DNA of 64,000 nucleotides from Perkinsus marinus ATCC 50983 (taxonomy: Eukaryota; Perkinsozoa; Perkinsida; Perkinsidae): positions 748,165 through 812,164 of the forward strand of contig NW_003215582.1 in NCBI RefSeq assembly GCF_000006405.1, read 5' to 3'. Shown here in pieces: positions 33,134 to 44,703 of the stretch. The notes under the pieces are model-generated. The model saw only the letters and a program-made list of their open reading frames with translations. It was not told the origin of the DNA and searched no databases. Position 1 is the first letter of the stretch. Each line of letters begins with the position of its first letter. A program made the position numbers and the translations under genes.

Positions 33134-33793
33134 ATGAACCTCACAATCAAAACGACAGCCTCAGAGGAGTTGGACAAGCTGGCAGACCTGCGGGGGAGGC
33201 TGGCACTGGAGGCTCGTCGGGAGGAGAAGAGGAAGGAAGAAGAGGCTAGACGCCTTGCTGTTGGCAGGTTAGCGCTTTCTGAGAGTGACCGACTTTGGAC
33301 AGAAGGTCGTACTCAGGCGCGAGATGATCAAAGTGGCAGCCAGTGAGGAGAGGGAAACTGTGAGAAGGAAGGCGGTCCAAGGAAGGGCTGAGGAGAACCC
33401 AAATGTGAGAGGACATGACGTCAGGCTAGCGGACATCCTTGTGTATAGCAGTTGCCATCACCGGTGCGTCGAGCTAAGCAGCGGCTAGCGAAGTCGTTGA
33501 AGATGGAGGCTGAGCGAAGGCAACGGGAGGAAGAGGAGAAAAGCAAAACACAGGCCGAAATATTCAGAAAGCGCGACGAGAGGATTAACAGGTGTTTTTA
33601 ATAACACTCGTCGAGGGGCAACCATATGATTACCAGATATTTGGCAAGGCAGCGAGAGAAGCTCAAAAGGGTGCCCGAGAGGAAGCCAGAGAGGAGGGTA
33701 TGGCCTTACACCCAGGCTCTCCATCACCTCGTTGTAGACCCCAGTGGCGTCTCGGAGATCAGCACCTCCCGACTATTCCCTCACCCCACCTAA
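33134..33793 (+). CDS. Orphan coiled-coil protein (possibly 3' part of the preceding gene)
   Basis: Starts MNLTIKTTASEELDKLADLR; highly charged helices (RREEKRKEEEARRLA; VLRREMIKVAASEERETVRR; KSLKMEAERRQREEEEKSK). Introns of about 32-46 nt keep frame; the last joins RDERINR to YLARQREKLKRVPERK. The end HHLVVDPSGVSEISTSRLFP is non-helical and stops at TAA 33791-33793. The 90 nt gap to the upstream stop could be an intron, making one gene of about 620 residues. Confidence 0.55.
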
Positions 33794-34163
33794 GACGTTG
33801 CCATCTTATAAGGCCTCAAGGCCTTGGATTGCCAATGAGTAGGTGGTAGCAGCAATAGCTTTGCCTTAGAGCCATTCTATCAGAGCTATTGGTGCCGCCT
33901 CTCCTGTTGACGGTCGAGTGTTCCTCAGTGAGGCACAAGCGAGGGACTTCAATCGTGCCGTGGTGGACCCCATCAGCCCAGTTGAGGAGGTGCCGAGGTC
34001 GCCCCGTCTGCCTGACTCCCTTGCAAGCAGCGAATCTGTGGATATTGGTGAGACGTCTGGCTAACGGGTCACTGATGGCCATATTCCTTCGTAGAGGATG
34101 AGAGCGAGCTCATCGACGATCTTCTCATCGGCATCTGATGACCACGCCGGCGGCTCCATGTGA

Positions 34164-35687
34164 ATGAAGTGTCTCAACAAACAACGTGTCGTCTCGATGT
34201 CGGAAGGCCTTGCGTTGGCATCTTTCACATCCTTCGGAAAGAACTGGAGCCACAAACCCCTTCTGAATCGAGAGCAGTTGAGCTGTGTCATGACCCAAGT
34301 CCGAGCACCATCCTCCTCAGTAGACTCCTCAGGCCTCCTCCTACCTCCGACTCGTCGCACGACCACGCCAGACCGGCCTCGTATCGTCGCCGTGGACGTT
34401 ATGCGGGGCGTAGTTATGTCAATAATGCTGGTATGGCTCAGTATGCGTGGAGTCGATAAACCGTGACAGAGGTCCTCTGTTCAGATCGTCGATGTGTGTG
34501 GCAAGACGGTGCCGAGTATCGGCCATGCTCCGTGGAATGGCCTTCATCTGGCTGATATCGTCATGCCTGGATTCATATTCGTACTGAATCTATCTCGCTA
34601 GACCTACTACCTTAGGAGCACGTATTGTTAGTTCTCCGAAGGGACATAATCCAGCAGAATCGCTGAGCGATTATCGCTCAGGTTGTTGGTACTAGCGTCA
34701 GCTTGGCGTCGTCCCCTCCCTCCACGTCCCGTGTCATCAGCCGTTGTGGGAAGCTTATCCTACTGGGCATCCTCATACAGGGGAGGTGGATGCCACAGGC
34801 AAGACCTTTACCCAGCTCCCTAGCAGTAGTTCCTGTTTCAGATCGACACTCTCACCCTCGGCTTGGACCTCTACACTTTCCGAGCCCCTGGTATCCTCCA
34901 GCGCATAGCTGTCTGCTATGCAGCTGCTGTGCTCCTTAGAAAGCTAGTCAGCGATCTTTCACCCAATGATACCGTCAAGGGTGCGCTGAAGAACAACAGT
35001 CGAGTATTACTTATGGGCTTGCTATGTATCATCATCAACTGGGCTATAATGCTCCTCGGACCTCAACCTGAGGGGTGCTCTAGAGGTTCCTTGACGCCTC
35101 AATGTAACGTCGCTAGCAACATCGACAGGATGGTCTTTGGTCCTGAGCACATGTACAGTCCTCTATGGGATCCGGAGGGCCTGCTCAGCACACTCCCTAC
35201 CTTGGCAACCGTAGCCCTTGGCCTTGCTTGTGGGAAGTTTATTCAGTCGAGACCCTCCCACACCGAGCTTCTACGGCTCGTCGGCTGTGGCCTACTCCTT
35301 GCCCTCTCCGGCATGGCTCTTGGTATTGTCATTCCCGTAAGTAAGGTATTGTGGACGCCGTCATACTGCCTGCTAACGGGCGGAATCTGTGTGGCTTTCC
35401 TGGGTATCGTTTCCTCACGAGTTGGTGGAAATGTGGTATTGGCTCCCTTCAAATGGCTTGGGATGAATGCCATATTATTCTTCTGTTTGAGTGACTGTAG
35501 TGGTTTGTTTTCTTGTCTGATTGGAAGCATCTATGTCGGTGATCCTACAACTGGAAATGTGTTGTATGTGCTGACTAAGGGATATACTCAAGCGCCCGTC
35601 ATGCTCACTTACGCCCTACTACAATTGGGTCTTTGGATGTGGATCTGCAGATGGCTTTCTATGCGAGGGATTTTTGTAACCATCTAA
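34164..35687 (+). CDS. HGSNAT: HGSNAT-like transmembrane acetyltransferase, copy 1 of tandem pair
   Basis: Homologue of heparan-alpha-glucosaminide N-acetyltransferase, which moves acetyl groups from acetyl-CoA across a lysosomal-type membrane. Exon 1 runs from ATG 34164 (MKCLNKQRVVSMSEG) to RPRIVAVDVMRGVVMSIML, like RLRSVDTFRGIALILM of human HGSNAT. Exon 2 has SIGHAPWNGLHLADIVMPGF, which contains the family's active-site His (human HASWNG). Exon 3 has SRVISRCGKLILLGILIQG. The large last exon has YTFRAPGILQRIAVCYAAAV and about nine hydrophobic helices (for example FKWLGMNAILFFCLSDCSG), ending MRGIFVTI at TAA. Introns are near 34429-34468 and about 34597-34680. Nearly identical in its middle to 37650-37940. 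The luminal/cytosolic orientation is assumed from the family. Confidence 0.85.
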
Positions 35688-35933
35688 GTGGGAACCGGAC
35701 CCGCACGGGCTCCGCTGAAAATAACCAGTAGCGTCGTACTATTGCGCTAGCATGACAATGATGATCTATGTTACCCTCATACGAGATTTTATTTGTAATA
35801 CATCGTATTAAATACAAACTCATATTTGGATTGCTCTAACTTCGACCATGTTATGTTTCGTTGTTACTATCGCCTGTGAGTGCACAGTCAGCGGCAAAGA
35901 GCAGCCTTTGTCGCCAACTTGATCGTCCAAGCT

Positions 35934-36480
35934 TATGGGTTCTTGTGGCCGAGAGCCTCTTACGACTCTGAGAGGGAATTCCTCGTAATCAGAAGAAAGG
36001 GGAGTTGTTCAATATCGGCTCACTGATTTCAAAGCAGAACGACTTCTTGGAACGTTTCCGACGGGAAAGGGCAGAGGAGGTAGCCACGCGGAGAAGGAGT
36101 GTGGCACTGTAGGCAGTTCGGCTGTTCGAGAGTCCCCTCGTGGACATGAGGAGGGTGTCTTGTGTTATCCCATATTGTCATATGATAGAAATTGACGAGG
36201 ACTTCGGCAGCATCGACCCTTGCACTGAGACGGATTCCTTGACCGACGAAGAGGAAAGTCCTCTGAGGAATGGTCTATACCAGTGAGCACCAATCATTTG
36301 GCGGGTGTTCACTGACATAGCGCTACAGGGGCTCTGCGCAATCAGCTTGGGATCTATACTGGTTCGTTCCTTGTCCGGAGTTTGTCGTTCTCGCTCAATC
36401 CTAGCCGTTACCGTGATTACGATTCCCGTTCTCGGTCTAAGTGAATCAGTGGAACAGTGGGACGCCATAGTCTATGATTA
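35934..36480 (+). CDS. Possible small orphan with a C-terminal hydrophobic segment
   Basis: Lies between the two HGSNAT copies. Putative exons: MGSCGREPLTTLRG; QNDFLERFRRERAEEVATRR; EIDEDFGSIDPCTETDSLTD-EEESPLRN; then, over a 48 nt intron, ALQGLCAISLGSILVRSLSG and ILAVTVITIPVLGL with a stop at TAG 36478-36480. The last two exons join well; the first ones are tentative. No family recognised. Confidence 0.35.
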
Positions 36481-37009
36481 GATTGGAATTTGTGATTTCT
36501 GCATGACTTCGCATAGTTATTCTCGGCTTCTGTTTTCTCGTTGCTGTGGCCGGGACTCTACCACAAATGACGATCGCGAAGATTATCCGCAGAGATCTCA
36601 CTGTGGCACGTATCCGTCGTCCTGACAGATCACAGTATTGGCATTGCCAGTACTAGGCTAGTATCATCACGGCAATGTTAATAGTAATATGCCTACCTAT
36701 CGGTGGCTCCGCGCAATGACATGCGTGTTTTCCCTAATGAACAGGGCGTCACGCCATTGTTCATGGCCTTTTCCCTCAATATCTCAACTACTCTGCCTGT
36801 TGATCATGATATCTGCTAACGGCTATGACTTGAGTACCCAAATAGTGGGGGATGATGTACTGCGTATCTCAGGGGGAGCAACAAGCTCCAGAGTTACAGT
36901 CGTTTCCATATTGGAAGGCCTTGCACTGACATCTCTCATATACTCAGGGAAGAACCAGTATCAATGCAGCCACAAACCCTTTCTGAATCGATAGCAGTTG
37001 AGCTGTGTC

Positions 37010-38376
37010 ATGACTCCAGACCGAGCACCATCCTCCTCAGCAGACTCCACGGGTCTCCTACTTCCGAGTCATCATACGACCACGCCTGCCCGGCCTCGTG
37101 TAGTCGCCGTGGACATCATGCGGGGCGTAGTCATGACAGTTATGCTGGTACGGCTTAGTATGCGTGGCGTCAATAAACCTTATTCAGGTGGGCGGTTTAT
37201 GTATCAAAGCGGTGCCTACTATCGACCATGCTGCATGGAACGGCATCTATCCGGCTGATATCATCATGCCTGGTTTCATATTTGTGATGCATCTATATCG
37301 CTAAATCTACTAATTTCGGAGCACCTATTGTTCGTTCTTTTAAGGGTCAGAATATAGCAGATTCGCTCAGGTTGTTGGTGCTAGCGTCAGCCTGGCGTCG
37401 TCCCCTCCCCCCACCTCCCGTGTCGTCAGCCGTTGTGGCAAGCTTATCCTACTTGGCATCCTCATACAGGGGAGGTGGATGCCTCAGGCAAAACCTACAC
37501 CCAGCTCTCTAGCAGTTGTCCCTATTTCAGATAGACACCCTCACTCTCGGCTTAGACCTCTACACTTTCCGAGCCCCTGGTATACTACAGCGCATAGCCG
37601 TCTGCTATGCAGCTGCTGTGCTCCTTAGAAAGCTAGTCAGCGATCTTTCACCCAATGATACCGTCAAGGGTGCGCTGATTAACAACAGTCGAGTTTTACT
37701 TATGGGCTTGCTATGTATCATCATCAACTGGGCTATAATGCTCCTCGGACCTCAACCTGAGGGGTGCTCTAGAGGTTCCTTGACGCCTCAATGTAACGTC
37801 GCTAGCAACATCGACAGGATGGTCTTTGGTGCTGAGCACATGTACAATCCTCTATGGGATTCGGAGGGCCTGCTCAGCACACTCCCTACCTTGGCAACCG
37901 TAGCCCTTGGCCTCGCTTGTGGGAAGTTCATTCAATCGAGACCCTCCCACACAGAGCTCTTACGGTTCATCGGCTGTGGCCTCCTCCTTGGCCTCTGCGG
38001 TATGAGTCTTGCTATTCTCATTCCTATAAATAAGACATTGTGGACGCCATCCTATTGCCTGCTGACGGGTGGGATGGCTGTAACTTTCCTAGGTATCGTT
38101 TCCTCAGGAGTTGGTGAAATTGTGGTATTGGCTCCTTTCAAATGGATAGGGATGAATCCCATACTATTCTTCTGCCTAAGTGACTGCAGTGGTTTGTTCT
38201 CGTGTCTGCTTGGAAGCATCTATGTCGGTGATCCTACAACAGGAAATGTGTTGTATGTGCTGACTAAGGGATATACTTTAGGGTCAGTCCTGCTCATTTA
38301 CGGCCTTCTACAATGGAGCCTTTGGGTGGTGATTTGCAGATGGCTTTCTATGCGAGGGACTTTCGCAACTATTTAA
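37010..38376 (+). CDS. HGSNAT: HGSNAT-like transmembrane acetyltransferase, copy 2 of tandem pair
   Basis: Paralogue of the gene at 34164. The 5' homologous region extends further upstream, but a TAG at 36992-36994 replaces the GAG of copy 1 and breaks that frame, so translation probably starts at ATG 37010 (MTPDRAPSSSADSTG), leaving a shorter N-terminus; alternatively the TAG is a splice acceptor. Exons then follow copy 1: RPRVVAVDIMRGVVMTVML, TIDHAAWNGIYPADIIMPGF (active-site His kept), and the multi-helix exon YTFRAPGILQRIAVCYAAAV to MRGTFATI. The long final exon is intact. Divergence is concentrated in exon 1 and the last 450 nt, so substrate preference may differ. Confidence 0.8.
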
Positions 38377-38920
38377 ATATGAGCGTAGTTGGCATGGCTT
38401 CCGCCGAAAACCATTACGCTGGCATGACTATGACGATCTTTGTTACTCCTATACGTGATCGTATGGGACGAATTTTGGGTTCCTTCAACTTCTGTCATGT
38501 TGTGTTTGTTAATGCATGGTTCGTGAGTGCACGATCAGCAGCAAGGATGAGCCTGTATTACCAACTGGATCGTCTATGCTTGTTGAAGGGGTGCCTGCAG
38601 CCGAATGGCCCTCAATGAATGTTAAACTATTCATCAACAATCACTACTGCCCAGTGAGCAGTGCTCACAGTTAAGGTCTGTCGCTTTGTTCAGTTGACAC
38701 GTGCCGGGATCGAACCAGGGATCGTCTGTGCTGATAGCGCAAATCATGAAATTTCAGAACATTTCTCCCTTCGCTCCGCTGTAGATTTGCGTTCCCCCAT
38801 ATTCTAGGGTCACAGCAGCGAGTCAGTGTGTGTGTTGCTACAGAATAGGATTGTACTGGGGCATCACTACGACCCCCTCCTCCTTTTCAGTGTACCTGCT
38901 GCTGTTATTAGTGCTGTAGT
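38377..38920. other. Intergenic, no gene seen
   Basis: About 540 nt upstream of CBF5. It contains a tRNA T-arm-like stretch on the minus strand near 38700-38720 (GGTTCGATCCCGGCAC), but no complete tRNA fold. Confidence 0.45.
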
Positions 38921-41084
38921 ATGGCTAAGACTAAGAAGGAAGCTCCTACTGCTGCTGCCGCCGCCGCCTCTTCTACTGCGGATGCTCAGAAATCCACGGA
39001 TTGCATGATAAAGCCTTCCAGCGTGAGCCCTCCGATCAACACTTCGGAGTGGCCTCTTCTGCTGAAGAACTACGACAGGCTAAACGTGCGTACCGGACAC
39101 TACACTCCTCTCCCCTTCGGCTGCTCCCCTCTTAACCGGTAATGATAGGGGTAGGCGTCATAGCTGTTCGTGATCACAGATTCTCATCGCCGTTCATTAG
39201 GAGCAATAGATCTTTGCTGTCCTCTTACGCTTTACAATACGCATATACTCGTTGTGACTGTTGTGAGAGTGTCCATAGCTATCGATCATCTCTCCTTTGG
39301 TGTAGTCCTCTCGACCAGCATTTGCTCTACGGTGTCTGTAATCTGGATAAGCCGGTTAACCCCTCCTCCCATGAGGTTGTGGCCTGGATTAAGCGCATTC
39401 TCAAGTGCGAGAAGACTGGCCACTCCGGTACCCTGGACCCCAAGGTAACGTCAATGTTTGACCTGAGCGGGTGGCTTTCCTCTCACCTTGCCAGTAGGTT
39501 TCTGGATGCCTTCTTGTGTGCCTCAATCGCGCTACTCGTCTCGTCAAGGCTCAACAGGGAGCCGGAAAGGAGTAATATACGCGGCGGGTTTCTGTGCCAC
39601 AAGTGTTCGCTGTTAAGGTACGTCTGCGTGGTCCGCTTCCATGCCGACCCCGGTGGAGAGGCAGCTATCATCCGGGCCTTGGACCAGCTCACTGGTGCCC
39701 TCTTCCAGAGGCCCCCAGTCATCGCGGGTAGGAGCCTCAGCTCAATGAGCGTATGTCACATCGTCGTCGTGCCTCAGCTGTGAAGCGTCAACTTCGTATC
39801 CGTACCATCTACTGGTCTAAGCTCCTCGACTATGACGAGGAGAAGCACATGGCCGTCTTCCACGTCTCCTGTGAGGCTGGTGAGCCCCCAACCCCCTCAG
39901 GGTCCTCCATCATCGCATTCCTCTCAGGTACTTACATCCGTACCCTTTGCGTTCATATGGGCCTCCTCCTCGGTGTGGGCGCCCATATGCAGGAGCTCAG
40001 ACGTGTGAGGTCTGGAAACCTCGGAGAACAAGATCAGCTCGTCACCATGCATGATCTGCTCGATGCTCAGTAGCCACTCCTACTACCAGGCCTATTCTTC
40101 TGCTATTTTGCTTACGTCAGGTATGTCTATGAGAGCACTCGATCCGAGGAGTACCTAAGACGCACTATCATGCCTCTTGGTAGGGCCGTCCTTTGCGAAG
40201 ATATTAATGAATTCCTTCTTCTTCAGAACGCATTCTCGTATCTTATCCTCGCATTGTCCTCAAGGACTCCGCTGTGAATGCCGTCTGCTATGGTGCTAAG
40301 TTGATGGTTGTTGGTGTAAGCAGCCTGGTGGAAGCGTGAGGCCTCCTCAACATTTCCTCACAGGTTCTCCGTTTCGAGAATGGTATCGAGGTAGGCAAGG
40401 ACGTTGTACTGATGACGACTAAGGGAGAGGCTGTCGCCCTTGGAATCGCTCAGATGACTACTGCTGTCATCGCCAGTGTTGATCATGGTGAACACATTAG
40501 CTCGGAAACTCCTATAATGGGTATTTCTGTTCGACATAGGTTGTGTGGCAACTATCAAGCGTGTCATCATGGAACGTGATACTTACGATTCCCGCTGGGG
40601 TTATGGCCCGAGGGCCTCGGAGAAGAAGAAGCTCATCCTCAACGGCAAGTTGGATGAGAAGGGAAGGTGGGTTGGGGCATTTCAAGAGGAGGTTGGGAGG
40701 TAAGGCGCGGCTCAGGCCCAACGAGAACACTCCTGAATCCTGGTTGAAGCACGAGGGTATGATCCCCAAGCTCACTGGCACTCCTGCTGAGGACAAGAAG
40801 GAGTCTCCTAAGGAGGAATCCCCTGAAGAGGAACAAGAGACAGCTCCCGTGAAGAAGGGTGAGATGAGATATTCGCTGGATTTAAGTAGTGTTGTTCGAT
40901 TCAGAGAAGAAGAAGCACCACAAGAAGCGTACCGTAGAAGAAGTTGAGGAGGCCGAGGAGGAGGAGGCTGATGAAGAAGTGAGCTCAGTCAGTCCTAGTC
41001 CGCTGCTGGAAGTCACCTTGTCAGGTCGTCGAAAAGAAGAAGAAAAAGAAGAAGTCAAAGCATCATCATGAGGATGAGGCTTAA
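38921..41084 (+). CDS. CBF5: Dyskerin/CBF5, H/ACA RNP pseudouridine synthase
   Basis: Catalytic subunit of box H/ACA RNPs that pseudouridylates rRNA. Start [17 protein letters not shown]. Colinear with human dyskerin: [51 protein letters not shown] (contains the catalytic Asp), [40 protein letters not shown], a PUA-domain segment [64 protein letters not shown] and [11 protein letters not shown]. The tail is Glu/Lys-rich and ends in a Lys run and HHHEDEA at TAA 41082-41084. Introns include a long first one (about 39139-39306) and several of 46-53 nt (for example 39445-39497). Confidence 0.94.
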
Positions 41085-42274
41085 GCCTAGTTCTTTGCTC
41101 TTCCACCACCGCGGCTTAGTTGTCGCAACGTACAGTTCATCATCCGTTGACTATTAAAGCCGTCAAGCTTCCCTTTCACGTCATCACTCTAGCCTTTCTT
41201 CGGACACTACTACATTTACTACTCCAGCAGGATTGTCACTATTATCATTATGAGTAACCGTTCCATTAGCAGTCTATTCTCCCTCTACTTAAGTTGACGT
41301 ATTGCTATCTCGATTTACCAGTAATGGTGTTTCTTGAGGACGATGAGTAACTGCTGACACGTTTCTCAGATGATAGACTTGAATTTAACTGTTTGGGTTA
41401 GTCAAAGATGGAGGAGTAAAAAGGCAATTCTGATTGATTCTTAGAATTGCATCCCGGACAGCTGTGGGGATATGCCACGATGACGATGGCTTTCAATGTA
41501 AAGCTTGATTGGCGTCTGAGGTGCGCGATTGACGACCCTCTCGAAAATTCCACTGACGAAACAGGACGTTGCTACAAGGAATGGTTCATAGTGTACCCGG
41601 TTCAAACGGATATCTGGGAACATGCACACTGCATTGAGTTCGACTTTTCTCGGCTTGATAACTGATCCTTCGCATGGCGACATCAGTGCAGCCGTAAAAA
41701 ATAGAAAGACCATCGCTTGATGGAAGTTTCAATCACCAAACAGATGAAGTGGTCCTGATAACGGGGGCAGTCGAGAGCATGCTGATCAGGATAGTGCCGA
41801 GGCCAGGACCTCGTTGAGAGTCATCTAAATGCGCGTGTCTAGACGCTGATTTGTCCGATCCTCTTTGTACCCTCGGATCTGCGACTTGCCTGGTTTTGGT
41901 GGTAGTCCGATAACCTCCTAATAGGATTAACGGTGTTTAATGATGTTCAATCGCAATCATCTGAGGTCAAAATGTGCCAAGTTGATCATTGGCCTTGCCA
42001 GTGGAGTTGCTAAACATAGCATGGCTTCTATCCAGTGGTCTTAATCACGTTGCGAAATACAGAGGAGTCTGTTGCTCTATGCTAGCCAAAGATACCCCAA
42101 GGACGCTTTCTCAGAGGCTTTGACCATGTTGTAGAGACACATGCAACGATGCAGAAGTGGTCAAGGGATTTTTGCTCCACCGTGGTTCACTATAACTGGA
42201 TAACGATAAGGCCGTGAGTGTGATGAAACCTTGCATGAATGTGATGCGTGAGTCAAGATTTGAACACGGTAGAG
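41085..42274. other. Gene-poor stretch, one doubtful frame
   Basis: About 1.2 kb between convergent CBF5 and MUS81. A 72-codon plus-strand frame (41447-41665, including WRLRCAIDDPLENSTDETGR) has protein-like composition but no splice or family support. Otherwise nothing seen. Confidence 0.4.
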
Positions 42275-44120
42275 TCATCCAGCAGTAAACACAGCTCTTA
42301 GTCGGAGTAGGAGTTTTTGTGTCACAGGGGAACGGTTGCTGCTGCTTTCGAGCTTCGCTGCCTGTATAATGGAAGCATCGTCCATACTCTGCAAGAGGCT
42401 TCGGATGCCGCCCGGAGTAACGCCACCTATCAATGGCATCGCTGTATCATCCACCGTAACGCGGAGCAATCGATAAAGAGCAATCGTATTACTCGTACGC
42501 TTTTCCGTTACTTCTAACAAGGCTTTCGTGGCTTCGGCACCGCAACCAGGGACCTAGTAAGGAGATTGGCATTAAAGCACACAGAAACCGGCTGTTTCAC
42601 AAGGTGAGGGTACGAGGTGATGATGGGCCATATAAACGCCGGGGGCCTCACTTGTCTGAGCATAGCTCCTGTTAGATCACGAATTGTGATGCCAACGGTT
42701 TTCGCACACGAGGAGGCAAACGACTCGTACGTAGTGGAGTTACCTGGAGCAACTGGGGCCGAGGAGTTCACAACGCTGGCTTACCTTCATCGACCCATGG
42801 TTGTCGAGAAATGATGTTATGCATATCAGCGAGTAGTTTAGCAGACTGACGGACTGATGGAGTATTCACAACCTGACAGCTTAGCGCTCTTCGGGCCCCA
42901 CCCAACACTGGGGGCTCTCACACCGAAGCCTCCAATGACTCGAGTGTGGCAGAGTGCTGTTCGCAAGGTCGCACTCGGGAGAGTCTTCGCATAGCCGTGG
43001 CTTCGCTCTACGTCTCCTTCAATGAGATAAAAGATGCGGCGTAGAGCAGTGGCTCTGAGAGAAGCATTCAACGAGACATACGCTCACACGGAGGCGTCTC
43101 GAATCACGGAGGTTATCGAGTGAAGCACAGGAAGGAGACTGTTACTTTGATGCCAGGCGGTATTTCTGTTCGTCATAACGCCCGTCAATAATTGAAGCAC
43201 TCAGATCTTGCCACGTCTTGCGTTCGCCGCCGACTCCGAGAAGAAGCTCCTTGCCATCACTCGATCGCCGCATAAGCTGAGTCGGCGAACGTTCATAGCA
43301 TAGGTTTCTGCTCCTTCTCACCCATAAGAAATCGGTTATAGGAAGGCTCCGAGCCTCAGCCCGTATCCCGAGGGCTAACAGCTCTTTAAGCAGAGCACTC
43401 TCGCGGACATCAACGAGGAAAACCGCCTCCCACGATCCTGGCATTGCACGAGCGAGGGGTAGCGACTCCGGAATGGTGGAGAGTTGTTGGCTGCCGGGGT
43501 AACGATATTGGGCAAGATCGCTCTCGGGCACGGGGGCTCCCGTGTAGGAAAGTCGTCGCCGCTTCCTGGTCTGGGTGGATTCACTCCCTGTTGCGCTGCA
43601 ACGTATGGAGCTCAGTGCTGCTAGAGGGAACTCAACAGATGCTAATATCCGTTGGCCGAGAAGCTCGCCAGTCTGTGTGAGGGTGTATTCCTTCTCCTTA
43701 GAGCAGCCCTGAAGAAAAGGAGATGCGTTGCCCCCTGATCGAACCTTCGGAGATACCACAACAGAGAGTAAGCCCCTGTTCTCTAGAGACTTCAACGTGG
43801 CGACACTGACAGTGAGTGATGCTGGTGTCACATTCGTTTCTTGCTCGACCGACGAGAAGGAACGAGCAACGTCTTGAATTGACGAACAACAGGCCTGAGA
43901 TCGTAAAACCTCGGAAATAGGTAAGCAAGAGTTTCTACAAGAAATGATGAGAAGACAAACACTCTGCGATTGACACGTCGAATCCGCCGTTTTTTCTCCA
44001 GCTTACACTAAGTTGCTTCCGAGTGAGCCCCTCCCGGGACTCTATTGGTAGTCTGTCGTGACACAGCTGCAGAGCGAGTAAGATACACCATTGAATGCTA
44101 CCTGTAACACAATTGTTCAC
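42275..44120 (-). CDS. MUS81: MUS81 structure-specific endonuclease
   Basis: Nuclease subunit (XPF/ERCC4 family) that cuts recombination intermediates with an EME-type partner. The N-terminal winged-helix region has WCILLALQLCHDRLPIESRE and SLTVSVATLKSLENRGLLSV...KEYTLTQTGELLGQRI. The nuclease domain includes AVFLVDVRES, ITDFLWVRRSRN and GGERKTWQDLSASIIDGRYD-EQKYRL, i.e. the ERK...D core. Then LRRIFYLIEGDVERSHGYAK and RTALCHTRVIGGFGVRAP, then SSCAKTVGITIRDLTGAMLR-QVPGCGAEATKALLEVTEKR (HhH2) and a C-terminal exon stopping at 42275. The usual Gly-Asp before 'F.WV' is Thr-Asp here. Start at 44120 gives no N-terminal helix-hairpin-helix; further 5' exons may exist, but tRNA-Pro lies just upstream. 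Confidence 0.88.
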
Positions 44121-44135
44121 TCATACAAACTAACT

Positions 44136-44207
44136 GGCTGTGTGGTCTAGTGGTATGATTCGCGCTTCGGGTGCGCGAGGTCCCGGGTTCGATTCTCGGC
44201 TCAGCCC
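44136..44207 (+). tRNA. tRNA-Pro(CGG)
   Basis: Full cloverleaf, 72 nt: acceptor GGCTGTG/CTCAGCC with one T-T mismatch, D arm GTCTAGTGGTATGAT, anticodon arm CGCGC-TTCGGGT-GCGCG (CGG), T arm CCGGG-TTCGATT-CTCGG, discriminator C. It closely resembles animal tRNA-Pro, including the D-loop sequence. It lies 15 nt from the MUS81 start, divergent. Confidence 0.93.
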
Positions 44208-44703
44208 TATGCGCAAAGCGATTTTGATTGATGTATAATCTCTCTACTCCGGCAGCAGGCCCTATACTCCTGACGACGGTCAATACCCCGGCCATGCTCA
44301 ACCATAAGCGCGATAGGGTAGAACTCACCATTCGCAGGACGGTACTCCTTTTGGCGGAGCTTCGAAGTGATAGCCGGCATTTCGATGTCTTCGTGAACTG
44401 CGAATGTAGCAGTTGGTGCATTCCGTTGGAACTTCTCTGCACGGCTCCTGAGCGCAGTAGCAATATGAAATATCGTTTGCAGCTACCATTCGAAGGCCAA
44501 GAGCAGCTCCTCACTTCACCGTATCCCGCCACGTCAACGATGACCTCCTCGGAGACGTAGACGCTTCCTTTTCGGTGATCAATTGGGCGAAAACCTGCCA
44601 TATGTGAAGCAAATGTCAACACACAATTGGCGAGATCTACCTGCGCGAAGGTACTGCCGACACCGTCGAGCTGCTCAGCCTGCCAACCACTGGTAATAGG
44701 CAT
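44207..44703 (-). CDS. Small orphan protein, about 137 aa
   Basis: Exons MPITSGWQAEQLDGVGSTFA-Q, then VFAQLITEKEASTSPRRSSL, then, across a 37 nt intron, LQTIFHIATALRSRAEKFQR...FYPIALMVEHGRGIDRRQEY and a stop whose codon overlaps the last base of tRNA-Pro. The last exon runs about 95 codons without a stop. No family recognised. It could alternatively be a 5' part of MUS81 if the tRNA sits in an intron, but frame and stop argue against that. Confidence 0.45.

Noticed and set aside
38696-38760. Minus-strand tRNA candidate upstream of CBF5
   Set aside because: Has a T-arm-like sequence but no matching 5' acceptor strand or anticodon loop with T33.
44098-44703. 201-codon minus-strand frame spanning the tRNA-Pro gene
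   Set aside because: Runs through the tRNA; another frame with clean splices gives better protein composition.
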